Positions 24,915 through 37,507 of a DNA stretch of 64,000 bases are shown piece after piece. The stretch comes from Nymphaea colorata. Its lineage: Eukaryota; Streptophyta; Magnoliopsida; Nymphaeales; Nymphaeaceae. The stretch is from the NCBI RefSeq assembly GCF_008831285.2, contig NC_045145.1:23018040-23082039 (forward strand), written 5' to 3'. Under the pieces are notes generated by a model, which had not been told where the DNA came from, ran no database searches, and saw nothing but the letters and a program-made list of their open reading frames with translations. A program made the position numbers and the translations under genes. The first letter of the stretch is position 1. Each line of letters opens with the position of its first letter.

Positions 24915-24918
<4 letters not shown>

Positions 24919-27490
24919 TAGTTAATTCATGAGCAATATGTTAAACCTACTTAGTGAATTTTCTGCAGTGACGCCCTTTTTACCATGCCCAAGATGTCAC
25001 ACTCGTTGAGGGTAGTTTCGGTACTTCCTTTAATAAGAAAAGTTTTTTTTTTTTTTTAAGAAAATGAACTATTTCTTGCTGTCTGACCCGTAGATTAAGC
25101 AGCCTGTCTGCAGCACATTGGTAATGCTCTTCTAGATGTGAAAAATGGGCCCAAAGAATCAAAGCTTTTTCCTCTCACTCTTCATTTTTCTCTTCTAGTG
25201 GAGAGAGGCAAAAGTGGAGGAGTTGTCCCAAACTTTCGCCGGGCACCAAAAAGCACTCCTCCTTTTTATAACTATTGACAAACCCATTCCTGTTTTCAAT
25301 TATATATTTCAAATTGGTTCAATGAGAAGGCAAGGGCATTGGTTCGATTTTCATGTATGCTATGATTATATTATGTATGGATGAAACACAGTATCAAAAT
25401 AAAAGTATATTACTTTTTCACCAGACATCGAAGCAGACTTGAATCTTGAACCAAAGGGAAGAATGAGCTCTTTTGTGTTTGGTTGGTTGTCACGCAAACA
25501 TGTCACTGTGCAATGGTTAAGCTGAGAAGCAAAACTTGGAAAAGAAAAAGTAAAACAAGGAAATGAAATGAAATGAAATTAAAGATTGAACGTCTCAGAC
25601 AAGAAATCCCCAAGGAAGTACTCAAAAGCGATTTATTTGATGTGTTATTTCGTCATCGTTTGAGAAAATCTAAGCCCATTCACATCACCTGTAGTTGAAA
25701 TATTCAGTGCTTCTATTATGAAGAGCGTAGGTGTCTTTCGGTACCTCCATAAAATTGACTTAAATGTTCATGGATGCATCATTTTGAAAAAAGAAAAAAA
25801 AAATTATTTTATTCAAAGGTTAGATCTAGTGAAATAGGGTTCCCATGTGTAGGCCAGTTGTCAATGAGTGGGTGGAGATAATGAAATATTTTAAGAATAA
25901 AATAGCACTGTCATCTCAGAGAGGGAGAAAAATTGAAAGTGGGTCTCCTTACCTTCCAACAGAACAAAAGAGAAAGGAATCAATCTGTAGTGTTTGTGGC
26001 TGAGAAATGGAACCTTTTTGGACTTTGCATTTTTCTTTGAAACCTTCTCTCTCTAAACATTGAAGTTAATCTGAATAAGATCTTTCATAATCAACTAACA
26101 GAAAAAACTAGGCTTCTCAAATATATTGCACATCAAGTTTGTAAATCTCACTCAGTGTTTGGTCTGACTTTTGGGGATTAAGCTTCTTTTAGACAAAGAA
26201 CTTTCAATGGTAGAAAGAGAAAAGTTGACCTCAAGTGGGGAATATTCAGGAGTTACTTCTACAAAAGTTGCTAGCTAACATTATGAAAAAGGCTATGCTA
26301 AGCCTCCCAAAATCTTTGTTTTCCATCACATATATGCTTTAATAGAAGAATCTCTTTCTCTCTTTCTTATATATGTTAGAAAATTGAACAGTGACGTTAC
26401 TTTTTCAGAGTCACCCAGCTATCTAATCATAATCATATGTTTCAACATGATGGATGATTAAGAAAAAAACAAAGAAAAAACAATAATGAACATTTTTATC
26501 ATCGTATATATTTCACACATTTTTTTCTCATTGTTTTCCTCTCCACCATCTATCTACTACAAATGGACGATGTTAGTTAGATGGCTAAATGATTCTGAAT
26601 AGCCAGAGTCATCGTTCACTTACTATATATATGTGTATATATATATAAATGTGATTTAAATAACAGTGTGTACTAAAGTCATACTGTGGGGCAGGGGAGG
26701 GCTTAATTGCTAGAAGTCAGTACTGCCACCATAAATAATGACATCATCTCACATAGTTTTGAGTGTTGGGATCAACTAGAACAACAAGAGAATTTCAGGA
26801 AATAATTTTCTTTGTGAAACACAAGTGCAGTATCTATGTGTGAAAATTACTTGAGTTGAATTTCGCTTTCGGTTGCTTCTAGTGAGGTCTCTTACCTGAT
26901 AAAGACACATAAACAATCGCACATCCCTTTCAAAAGCGTGAGAAATTGAACCCGTTTCCATGGTTTGATGTGAAATTTTTTCCTAGGAACAGAATTTCAG
27001 GCGGAATCAAACATACCAAAGTAAGAAACCCAAAAACTATGGCATTAACCAGCAGTAAGAAACAATCAATAACACCAATAGTAATAATAATGGCGGCATT
27101 CAATAATATGGATAAGGATGGAAGCATTTAAATGAGATAGGTGGATATGTACTATCATGATACAATAACCAAGTGTTCTTATTATAAGAAAAGAAAAGGT
27201 CTCTTGGTTGGATTTCTAGGGGGTCTATGCCCTAGCTTGGGTATAGAAAATTATATTAAGGCTCCTTATGCCCTAGCCTGGTTATAGAAAACATATATTA
27301 AGGCTCCTTTTCTCTATTAACATGATGAAAAGGTTGGGAGGCATAAGTTGGTGGGTTTTGTCTTTATTAAAGAAGGTAAATGCTAAGGCCAAGGTGAAAG
27401 TTGGAATTGCAAACAATGCTCCCTTACTTTTATGACATCATTAAGCAGCGATCCGTCTCTTAGATAAAAGCTGTCTTCCTCTCTCTAGAT

Positions 27491-27512
27491 CTCTCTCTCT
27501 CTCTCTCTCTCT
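27491..27512. repeat. CT microsatellite
   Basis: Eleven CT dinucleotides, preceded by ctctctagat. Confidence 0.85.
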
Positions 27513-29576
27513 GGACTTAAAGTTTCAATCTCAAAACAATCTGGTCCAGATCCATATATGATGTTTTTTTGAATTTGAGAAGAACATCAACACGGGAATA
27601 TTGATTGGAATGTAAATGGGTCAGATATATCCTGCTACCCATCCAATTGCAGAACCGCCCTTTAGCTGGATCAGATACGATCACCAACTTCATGATCATA
27701 TTTGATATGCAGTTTCAAAACTGAATTGGATCCGAGTTTGAGATCCTAACAGAATGTGAGGAAGATCCACCCGATTAGATATGTAGATGTTGAATCTTAC
27801 GCTGTTCCGATATGAATTCAAGTTTAAAAAATATGATTTCACACCCTTCGATGCACACAGAACATTTCTTGAATAGCATAGTAGGGTTTGCCTAACATGA
27901 TGCAATATACAATCTTTATATCAATATCATTTTATATTGGCCAATGAACATTATATCAGCCCATCCCAAAAATCTCGGCCGATACGATTTTTTTCTCTCC
28001 TAATTTTCTTATTTCTTAAGAGCCATTGGAATTGTGTTTTACTTTTTTATTTAAAGAATAAAACAAATAAATCTTTCTCGTCAGTTCAATTCTTCTGGGC
28101 ATTGTTTATCTAACCTGTAAATGGTAGATGCACAACATTCTAGTTCGCTGGTGTCTATGTTTTACGTAGACTTTTAGAGTAACGAGAAAGTCGGAAAGGT
28201 TTCGACCTCTTGAGAGTAGTTCTCTTTTCAGATCGTGTCGGATATGACTCGATTAATTCTCAAGTAGAGTCGACCAATCGGGAGCTCAGTATATATGCTC
28301 ATGGACCCAACTAGAGATCCCTCTCTATAGCGAAACCCTAGAGCTGAAGAGCAAGGAAGCATAAAGTGAACAAAAAAAAAAAGGGGACTACAAGGCGTTG
28401 TTCAAGATAAGAAAGAGAAACAAGAAAAGGAAGAGAAGAATATGCCCAAGCAGTTCAAGAAGCCAAGTAACCGCTAGTATTCCAAGTGAAGCTTATATCA
28501 AGTTTTTTTCTTTTTTTTTTTCAGTTTTACAATGAGAAACAAGTTAAAAAGAACATTTAAAAAAGATCTCAAAATGCCCCAACTTTCCTTTTTTTTTTTT
28601 TTTTTTTTTACTGTGAAGGCGATTATCGTCATAAAATATTTAAGATACGAATGCAAAGTGTTCAACAGTATAAGCCGTTAATGTTAATAGCACACCCACA
28701 TGCATCACTGGCTAAATTATCACCATGTCATAATTTAAAGTTTGTGTCCTTGGTGGTGTTGGGCAATACGTTTACGGAGATTATTTTTTAATATTATTTT
28801 ATTGATTTCTTTTTTTTTTTTAATTTTTGTGAAAAGGGAGCCTTATTATGAAAGAAAATTAATGAGATGAAATTCATTTCTATCAAAAAATGAAAAGGTA
28901 TGGCCTAGAGTCCCTCTACTTGTTGGGGCTAATCCCATGCTGAAACTTTTCAGCAAACATATTTCATTATTTTAATTTAAAGCAAACAAACAAAAATAAA
29001 AAGGCACCCAGCTAAATATATTTGAAGAATCTTGGTAAATTAACTGAGGACAATTCTCTACATGTTCTTTTCACCTGTTTTTCTGCCTCTATGGAGAATT
29101 ACTAGGTTTCTTCTAGCTAGGGACCCTTCAAATGTATAAAGAATAAACTTTACTACTCATTCTACAAGCTGGATGCACTCTGTGGCACTAATATTAGCGT
29201 TTAGTGACGCATGATGTGAACTCCATTAATTTCTCACTTCCACCATTTTTGTTCCTTGATCCTTTGACACCAGAGGGAAAATCTAAGTATCAAAATGTGT
29301 GATAGGAAAGCATGAAGTGGAAGAAAATGAGGGAAATACAATCAAGAGGTCAACAGCACAACATCCACTTGCTGGAGGCCAGGATTTAAGACCTTCAAGT
29401 TGGAGGAAGTAAAGTTTGAATTTGATGCGTCTCTCTCTGTGTCGTTTGGGAGGATGTGCCTTAGAAAGAAAAGGAAAAGATGCAATAGCATGATTTGCTA
29501 TGGTAATTTACATTGTGTTTACTCGTGGCAGGGGCAAAGCTACATGCGGGCATGTGTAGGCAGTTGCCCAAATAAG

Positions 29577-30050
29577 TAGTGCTGCACACGAACCGAGTCG
29601 AGCCCGAGTTTACTCGAGCTCGACTTAGCTAGAAAAACCTCGAGCTCCTTATAGCAAACTTGAGTTCGACTCAATTACACAAAATCGAGCTAGAACTCGA
29701 CTCGTTTAACCCATTTAAGTCGTTTAGGTGTTAACTCGTGTAAGCACCAACTTGTTTAACTTGCATAAACGTTTAACTCATGTAACTTGTGAAAATTTGT
29801 TTTTGCGATAAAAGTTAATACCAGTGATTCGGTGAACCGGTTTTTGCAATATTATATAGAGTGTCGATTTGCGAGTCGAGTCGAGTATAAACAAGTCGAG
29901 TTCCTGAAGCTCGAACTAGACTTGTTTATTGTTTCGAGTATCTTTGTAAGCTCGAACTCGGTTCGTTTATAAACGAGTTGAGCACGAGCCGAGTTTTTTT
30001 GAGCGAGTTCGAGTCGAGCCCAAGTTGGCTCGGCTCGTTGTGCAGCCCTA
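29577..30050. mobile_element. hAT-type element, GAGCTCGAG family, second copy
   Basis: A 474-bp element from tagtgctgcacacgaac to cgttgtgcagcccta. The flanks caaataag (29569-29576) and caaatgag (30051-30058) are an 8-bp target duplication with one mismatch. The terminal repeat is TAGNGCTGCACA and the interior repeats ctcgagtcgagc motifs as in the 17185-17728 element. It has no coding capacity. Confidence 0.8.
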
Positions 30051-30958
30051 CAAATGAGACCGTGAAAGCCCCTTTGTGTAGAAGCTAGATCTAGGTTCAA
30101 CAAAGTAGAGTTGCACCTAATGAACCTAGTTTCTTGCCTCGCACCTCTGTGAAGACAAAAGCATGGTGCTCCCTAGCCATAAATTTCTGACTCCACCCCC
30201 AAGTCTTAACATAGTTTTTTCGACCCTTTGTCATATATTTGCCTTACTAAAGAGAAGCATTTATTTACCGAAAAATATAGACTACCAGTTCACTCGAGAG
30301 ATGTTGGATGTAACTGAAAGCCCTATAAATTGTTTCTAAAAACATAATAAACTGCATTAAAAACTAGTAAAAATGTCTTTCTGATAATGATTAATTTTTA
30401 GTCATATGACAACAGAACAAATTTTAAATGTTGTCTTCAATTCACCACATGTATGAGAAAAGTGCAATAACCTGAAAAGGCATCTTATCTTAGATGCCCT
30501 TCATTGCACCCTAAAAAACACCCATAAAAGATAAACAACGTTTACATGTAATGAAATTGAAGCGTAAAATAATGAATATAGTAGTCAATTGGTTTATTTG
30601 AATGTATAGCGTTAATAATTATTTCATAATTTATAGTGAGAAACATATCATGAACTTACCTTTACTGGACCTTATTAGCTTTATCAGCCATAAATTCAAG
30701 ACGGCCAGAAATGAAAGGTAAAACACAAGGCCCTTTATTAGCTTTTCGGCGAAGCTTTAACAATTTCAGAGCTGATTGTGGAAAAAGGTCATTTATTCTA
30801 GTGCAAACAGTATTGAAATGACCAAATTACCCCGGTACTTTAAAGGAAGAGCCCCTTTGTAAGGTTAAAAAATGAGAGAATAATTTTTTTTTTTACAAGG
30901 ATTGAAGCTGTCATAGAAGTCCTGTCGTTTTTAAAATGACCAAAAGGTTTTTCTTCCA

Positions 30959-31314
30959 AGGATGTTAACGGATCAGATTCGAATTTGATGTATCTTAAAT
31001 TTTTAAATCCCCAATTTGAATCTGACTTTTAAATTAACATTCAAATCCAAATACACCTTTTAAACACCAAACCAAATTTGAACAGCATAATAATACGTTA
31101 AAAACTGATTTTCAAAATTTATGGATGTTAGATACAGGGTCTTATTTAAAAATGTATCTGAATGCAACCATATATTCATTTAAAACCAAATATGAATCTG
31201 GACTCGATCTGATATCATTCTTTAAATCTAAATTCGATCTGATTTCTTAATAGGGTGTCAATTGGAAGTAATTTGGCCAGATACCCGATCTGAACCCTAT
31301 CTATTGTCATTCCT
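30959..31314. repeat. Degenerate GGGATGTCAA-family element
   Basis: The ends aggatgttaac and ttgtcattcct are degraded versions of AGGGATGTCAA and its inverse. The interior contains repeated gaatttgaatc and gatctgat variants as in the intact family members. Length is about 356 bp. Confidence 0.45.
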
Positions 31315-31534
31315 ACAAAAACTGTTTAAGGAGTCAAACAAGTGGGCTTCTTAGCATTAGCATGCATTTTATTTCAGTGAAACTCGTCTATCCCCAACTC
31401 ATATATTGGGGGATGAACAAAATAAGAAAAAGATAAATTGAATATGGATGCTTGTTGATATAAACATGAGCATTGAAAGTAAGGGGTTTACTTGGCGTCG
31501 AAGGGCATAGCACAGTTGTCCGACAGACTAGGAG

Positions 31535-31710
31535 CAGGGGCGGAGGGAGGGGGGACCCGCCTAGGCCTTGCTCCCATCCCAGCTAAGTGAAAAAAAAAAA
31601 AAATTATATTAAAAAAGTTAAAAACTTGTAGTTGTGTAATGTATTTTTTTTATTTAAGTTTAGTTTGGTCCTACCTGGGTAACTTTATTGGACCGTTTGG
31701 TCTGCCCCTA
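31535..31710. mobile_element. hAT-type MITE with CAGGGGCGGAG ends, second copy
   Basis: A 176-bp element from caggggcggag to tctgccccta, flanked by actaggag (31527-31534) and aataggag (31711-31718), an 8-bp duplication with 7 of 8 matching. The interior contains tgtgtaatgtattttttt, the reverse complement of sequence in the 16700-16894 copy, confirming a shared family in opposite orientation. Confidence 0.75.
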
Positions 31711-34700
31711 AATAGGAGCGCACGAAATAACATGTTTCTGTTTCGACTCTCATGACTGCAATATATGAAATAAACTAAAGCTGAAGGGTACATTACACAC
31801 TACTGCCATTTTTTATGTCGATGCAGATCAAGACCCCAGAAGCAGAAGGAGGAGCATCTTTCAAATGGGTAAAGGGGTTTTACTCTTTAATTTCATGTAT
31901 TAATCAAGAAGAAGTGATGTAAAACTGAGCACGTAGCTGATAGGAATTGAGGATAAAATTGAATTGATTCCTCGGAACAAAGCATAAATTGAATTAGAAA
32001 AGAGATGTCAAAACTTGAGCACAAAGAAAGGGAATGTGGGCACCTCATTTCTGGAAAGATGAACAAAGGGAAGTGGGTGAGACTCAACAAAGCCAGACAA
32101 AATCTAGTGGGAGAAGTTTCAATTCTGCATCACATTCACATTCTTGGATCTATTCAAAAAGCGAGCCCTTTGCTCGCCAAAAAGGAGCAAAACTTTCCTT
32201 TTCCTCTCGTGTTAAAGCAGGAGTTGTCCCGCCGTTGAGGATTCTTGGAGCTTTAATAAGTTGGGGTTGACACGAAGCCGACGTGGGTTTTCTTTGGAAT
32301 GTTTTGTTCTCCCTTTGTTCTGACCAATCGGCTTATTCGAATTGATTCACCCGGGAGTGATACATGTCATATACCTTTTATTTTTCTTTATTATTTTCAA
32401 ATATTTCTAACGATCTTGTTCTGACCAATCGGCTTTTTTCAGACGAGGGGACAAGTTCTTAGACTGATAGGAAGTTCTTAGATTGTTGATGAAAGGATCA
32501 ACGTTTACACTTCCGGGGGTTTGTCGCCATGGTTTCTTCGCTATTATTTTCCTAGTTTGCAAGGTGCAAAGCAAATTTTAGTAATGGCGTTTATTACAAA
32601 GGGGTTTACTTTGATCACCTTATTTCTTGTCGTGCTGTAGAATTCCTTCCTTCTCGTTACTCTGTGGTGCCTCTTTTATTTTTGGTTCGTTTACTAAATT
32701 CAGCCTTTTGGTAGCAGTTGATCTATAACTCCCAGCATATGGAATTGATCCATTTTTACGCTACGTAGTCAAAAGCGTGCCTAGCTGCTGGACTCGGCAG
32801 TTTAAAAGCTAATGGGCGCCTCAAACAGAAAAGATATTATTTATCTAGTTTTTAATGCTAAAATCCAGTTTGTCCAATTTTTGAAGTTATATTTGAATCC
32901 AATCGAAATCCAAATCTTAAGTTATATCGATCTAAATAGGACTTTTAAGTTATATCTGAATCCGATTTATAACTTTTAAACCATATGTAAATTTGATCCA
33001 TATCCGATTTATGTACAAAAAAAATATATGGTAAACACCAAATGAACTATGAAACTCATTCTTCACATCACACTAGCTCAAACTTGACTGGTGATAATTG
33101 TCATACAAAAAGTTAAAATTTGCTCCAATTAACTCAAAGAAATTAAAATAAAAAAGTCAAACCAGTAAATGCATGAAAATATCTTTCTTCATTTCTTCAA
33201 CCATACCCAGTACTAGAAGTAAGTGTTGCACAAAAAATTACTACATGAAGCAGAACGTGGGAAAAATATAAGTTATGTGAATTGCATAATTCAGGTTTTC
33301 TTATTAGGTGGCTAGTATATGAGACAATTGAAACATTTTTTTTTTATTACTTGCTAATAAGAATGTATTTGAGATGTCATTGCCAACATAAAAAGCAATC
33401 AAAATGAACAAAAATCCAGGTAGCAGCTTTAAGTAACCAGGTCTCTTTCTTTCATAAGTCTGAACAGCCAAATTTGATTCTCTTGCATGCTTATGTATAC
33501 ATTTTAATGACAAAAAAAAAACATCAAAATGACCAGCAAGTTTCTGCACTGGTTCGCCTAGTGCCACAAGATTCATCTCTCAAAGTTCAAAGAGTTCCTT
33601 GTACAACTTGCAGCTCCAACATCACAAATCATCATCAAATCTGGGAACCATCTTTCTGCTCACAGCAGTTGAAAGTCCAGCTTAAGATCCTTCAGCAAGT
33701 ATAAAATTTATAGGATGCTATATACACAGTTGCTATGTGCTTCCAGCTTGACTCCCCTCGACCTTTTCAATTCTTCAGCACCCCAAACTGGCTAGTCCAA
33801 TATGACTGACTACAAACAGCAATGCAGCAAGCAAGAACTGACTACAAGTCTTCTAAGACAGCCCCAGGAGCAATCCAGATTCCAAAGATTTTAAAACCCT
33901 TGGTTTTCTTGGGCAAAGAAGGATAAATGCCTTTCAGGACTAATATAGAACATGTGAAATAGTTAAGAAATCCTTTGCATTGATGTTCTTCATACCAACC
34001 ACATCAACCTCTGTTGAAATTGAAAATGATATGCTATGATGATTTCATAACAAAAGATGGATATCACAAGACTTCTTTGGTCAGGTAAGTACTAAAGTCT
34101 GTTGTTGCAGATATCAAAACAACTCAGCAGAACATCTTATTTACTATAGCACAAAGAAGTGGAAACTTAATAATGAAAAGAATAACCTGCATAAGATCAT
34201 TGAAAGCCTTTACCTATCATGTATCACGTGCAAGTCTAGCAAAGGAAGATACAAACTGGATTACCGCCATAAGCTCACGTGATCCCTGCATTCATTTATT
34301 CATACTTCCTCATGTCTATGACACTTTGTTGATCACATCTATAGTTAAACCATAAAATTTTGGAGGAAAACCAACTTGTTATATGAGCTTCTGTTCAAAT
34401 AGGAAAATGACATCTAGAGTTTCATATGTGTGCTGGCATAAGCAAAGGATGTTGAAGGAAATTCAGGCACTTACACATGCTTTATCACATGTAGTGAGCC
34501 CAACACCAATTGCAAAAACAGGAATACCCTGCAACAGAAAACTGCAACTTGTTAAGTCCTTCACATACTGCAAATGGCAAAGGATGATCGAATTTGTTGG
34601 GTTACTCGCCCGGTTACTACCTAAGGGTTACTACCTAAGAGTCTGTTTGACAACAATAATATATAATTATCTATAAACATGATAAGATTTATACTTGATA

Positions 34701-34785
34701 ATTTACACATATAATCAGTGGGCCAACCTGTGTGTGAATCACTAGTCAATTTTAGCACAGAAGATGCCGAATATGTGAAAAGTAC

Positions 34786-34883
34786 CTCCAGGAAGCAGCC
34801 CGCGGCACCTACTACATTCAGATCTTGGACAGTCCCTTGCACATTGAGGGAGTTTCCACCACCAGTATCTGTCAAGAGGGCAT
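34786..34883 (-). pseudogene. Isolated exon of a PEP-mutase/isocitrate-lyase family gene
   Basis: A 98-nt exon with intact acceptor (ctag) and donor (gtac) encodes 32 residues reading ALLTDTGGGNSLNVQ and ending VVGAAGCFLE. This is the signature block of the plant PEP phosphomutase/isocitrate lyase superfamily, normally followed by a DQ-containing exon with the KKCGHMRG-type motif. That following block is not found downstream on the minus strand, and the upstream catalytic exons are not recognisable. I therefore call it a relic. It could instead be one exon of a badly diverged or long-intron gene. Confidence 0.55.
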
Positions 34884-35001
34884 CTAGAAAAAAGAAAAAA
34901 AAAAATTACATAAAGTGGAGCAATTTCTTTTCATAATACACTCTACACAATCTATATGATATCAGTACGCTATTTCAAGTATCATGACTGAATTTAATAT
35001 A

Positions 35002-35276
35002 TACCATAATAGAATAATCTAAGATATTAGTACACTTTTGTCCTGACAGTTATATATCTGCTAAAAATGGGATGAAGATCCCAAAGTTACCGCTAATCTC
35101 AGAAAATTTTGTCAACACAATTACTCAAAAAACTGTAGACCAATCCCAGTTGATCCCAATTGACACTACACAGGTCAATTGAGGCTCATTGCTGGTTCAC
35201 CTACTAGAGACCTAAAAACTGCCTCTACCAAAACAGATCCGTCTCAAAAAAAGTAAAACAAAATTACCATAGAGTG
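35002..35276. repeat. Duplicated segment, copy 1 (partner at 38589)
   Basis: Begins taccataatagaataatc and ends ttaccatagagtga; the same order of sequence is found at 38589-38798 with small deletions (about 275 versus 210 bp). The 3' end of this copy covers the splice donor of the exon-like block at 35268-35357. Confidence 0.75.
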
Positions 35277-35357
35277 AAAAGGAAACATAGTATGTGGGTC
35301 CCCTGGCCTTCCAGAACCCATAGTCATCTTCATTGAGAAGAGATCCATCTCCTTTAT
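35268..35357 (-). other. Exon-like block, function unknown
   Basis: On the minus strand, an acceptor (ttttag) at 35358-35359 and a donor (gtaatt) below 35268 frame 90 nt encoding KGDGSLLNEDDYGFW and then KARGPTYYVSFSLY. The composition looks like real protein rather than AT-rich noise, but I do not recognise the family. It may belong to the same decayed locus as the PEP-mutase-like exon, or to a different one. Confidence 0.3.
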
Positions 35358-35959
35358 CTAAAAAGGAAACATCAACCATGAACCTCAAATTTTGAGCCAA
35401 TAAAATATCTACTTGATTCAGTAAAATGAAAAGCATAGCATACAATAAATGTAGAGAAAGGCTGAATCACATATATTTAAGTACATAGAACAATACACTG
35501 CCAAAAGGTTGTGCGTTTTAATATCTTATGCTTCTATATCGTAAGAAGACTGCAGGATTATGTTGAGAACCAAAAAAAACTACGCAGTAGGAATGGGACT
35601 TTAACATAGGGAGACAATTTGAGAGAATGAAAACGTATTGTTTCCAACTATCAAAATGTATAACCAAAGCTGCTCAACAGTTTTCACCATCCTGAGGACC
35701 CATATCCGCTAGAATAAATTTTATAAATCTTAATGTCGCCAACAATGCCAAACCTGGCATAACTTCGATGTTAAAGCCGTGCATAAAAATTACACATCCA
35801 AAGCTAAATCCTCAAAAAGGATAAGTGGTTCAGTTGAAGCATTTTTTGGACTTTGGTGTACAGTAGGTTTGGGATTCTAACCTTGTAAATACGGACACCT
35901 TTGTTTCCCCATATCCCTGGCCTGAAAATCAGTCAGCAAATCATGCCATATGAAAAATG

Positions 35960-36084
35960 ATACTTGAAAAAGGTTTTAGATTGTGATTCAAGTAATTCGA
36001 ACCAGTGAACTTGATATAACCCAACAGACCAAGGCGGGATAAACACATTTGCAGGTTTCAGAACTCTCAGCACCCGAAGCTCAT
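35960..36084 (-). other. Exon-like block, function unknown
   Basis: Following an acceptor (ctggcag) on the minus strand, the frame encodes ELRVLRVLKPANVFIPPW and then SVGLYQVHWFELLE. No donor is obvious, so the lower border is approximate. The peptide has the look of coding sequence (few A/T-driven residues, aromatic and proline content), but I cannot name a family. It is the upstream neighbour of the 35268-35357 block in transcript order. Confidence 0.3.
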
Positions 36085-37423
36085 CTGCCAGACAACCCAC
36101 ATGGGAAATAAACACATTTCAGTTTAGAGCTCTCTTTTCATCATCCTATCTGCATCAAGAGAACACAATGGTATCAATGACACACAACCATACTCAAACA
36201 TAAGGTTGGTCTTACTTAACCCATTAAAAACAAAACAAGAACCAAAAGTTGGATTAATCTACATACATGAAAGAGCCTGATTGTAAGTGGAAACATGGCT
36301 TGAAAGCGTAGGACTGGAATGACAGCGGAAGCCACATTAAACAAAAGCCAACGGAGAAAAAGAAAATCTCAAGAAAAAATAAACCATCGAGGAAGAAGAA
36401 CAGAGGAAAAGAAGCAAATTCGATTTGAGAAAATCGGAAACACGAACTTTAATTGAATTGGTTGAAGAGCAAATCAGGGGATGAATCGAAGTTCCACAAA
36501 TTGGGAAGGAAAAAAGAAAAATGAACGAACCCATAGGAAAGGAACGACAGAGGAGCTCATCCCTTATTTAAATGAAGGAGAAAAAATGAAGAAAGAAGGA
36601 TGTAATCCTAAAGCAACTGAAGGAAACACTACCATCAAGAACAATAAAGAAGAGGAAGAAGAAGCAACAGTGAGAAGAGGAAAAAAGGGATACCCTTTTG
36701 TTCTTCGGCTGTCTGCTTTAACAACATAATAGACGTTGGATGATAAGGGCTACCCAAGAACGGGGAGGAAGAAAGCATTGTCATCGTAGTAGGTTTTCGT
36801 CTCTCCCGTGCTATTTCAAGTCCAGCAGCTTGTCTTGAGGGAAGGGCAGAGAAGTAACGTCGTCGTCCTGGCAAGGTCCTTGTACAATATGTAGAACCAA
36901 AGGGGATCAGGAGAGTGAGAGGGCGATGTCGATGTTAACCATAGCTTCCTCATTAAACCCATAGTGTGTCGTCGTGTACTACTATTTTTTTTTTTTTCAT
37001 CTGCAGTCTGAACATGGGAATTAAGTGTTTCGGATCGAAGCACGAGAGATCCAAATCCAAGTTCAACCCCCCTTTTCGTTTATCTGAATCCAGCGAAGTT
37101 TAAATTAGACAAAACGAGAAGTAATCATCAATCTTCCAATTGTATCAATAACAAGTTAAACATGTCAAAAAATTCAGATTTAATCTGGAACAGGGAATAT
37201 CGGTTTAAACCGGATCCAAATATGTGCAAATGATAACTTGTCATGTTTCAAAACTTCAATTCCAAGAACAAGATCGGTTCTGGACCCGACGTGAGGTCTA
37301 AATCCAGACCGACTGAACCTGCCTGCACACCAGATGATTGATGACCACGTTGGAACAGTCAATCTCTTTCGCCCCGCAGAAATGTTATTCCAGTGGATCT
37401 TGAACCGATTGCTCCTCTATCTT

Positions 37424-37507
37424 CCCTGGAGGCTGAGGACCATCGTCTCGTTCCCATCGTCCTTCCGTTCCGTGACCTCGAATCTGGCGAGGTCTCAGAG
37501 AATTCTA
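37424..37507 (+). pseudogene. 5' fragment of the 179-aa membrane-protein gene family
   Basis: The plus strand reads a diverged copy of codons about 12-36 of the gene at 42267-42806: RLRTIVSFPSSFR matches RLRNIVSFPSTFR. A small insertion then shifts the frame, although the DNA continues to match (tcgaatctggcgaggtctca). Homology stops at gagaattct and the T-rich repeat begins directly. Membrane segments are absent, so it is non-functional. Confidence 0.7.

Larger units (their letters stand above)
24063..34785. other. Long spacer: HD-Zip upstream region, MITEs, microsatellites
   Basis: No intact gene is seen. The first kilobase is presumably the HD-Zip upstream region. Between 26.2 and 27.1 kb there are A/T runs and an AT microsatellite near 26623-26648. 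At 28.1-28.5 kb a more GC-balanced tract with tatatatgctc and ccctagagc looks like an LTR or promoter piece but has no partner in the window. Poly-T runs occur near 28510 and 28590. Weak exon-like peptides at 33.3-34.6 kb could not be assigned. Confidence 0.45.

Noticed and set aside
28140..28480. Possible LTR U3/R region with tatatatgctc
   Set aside because: No second LTR, primer site or polypurine tract found nearby; could equally be an old promoter.
33304..33576. 90-codon minus-strand ORF starting MNLVALGEPVQKLAGHF
   Set aside because: The start looks protein-like but no splice-consistent neighbours or family could be found.
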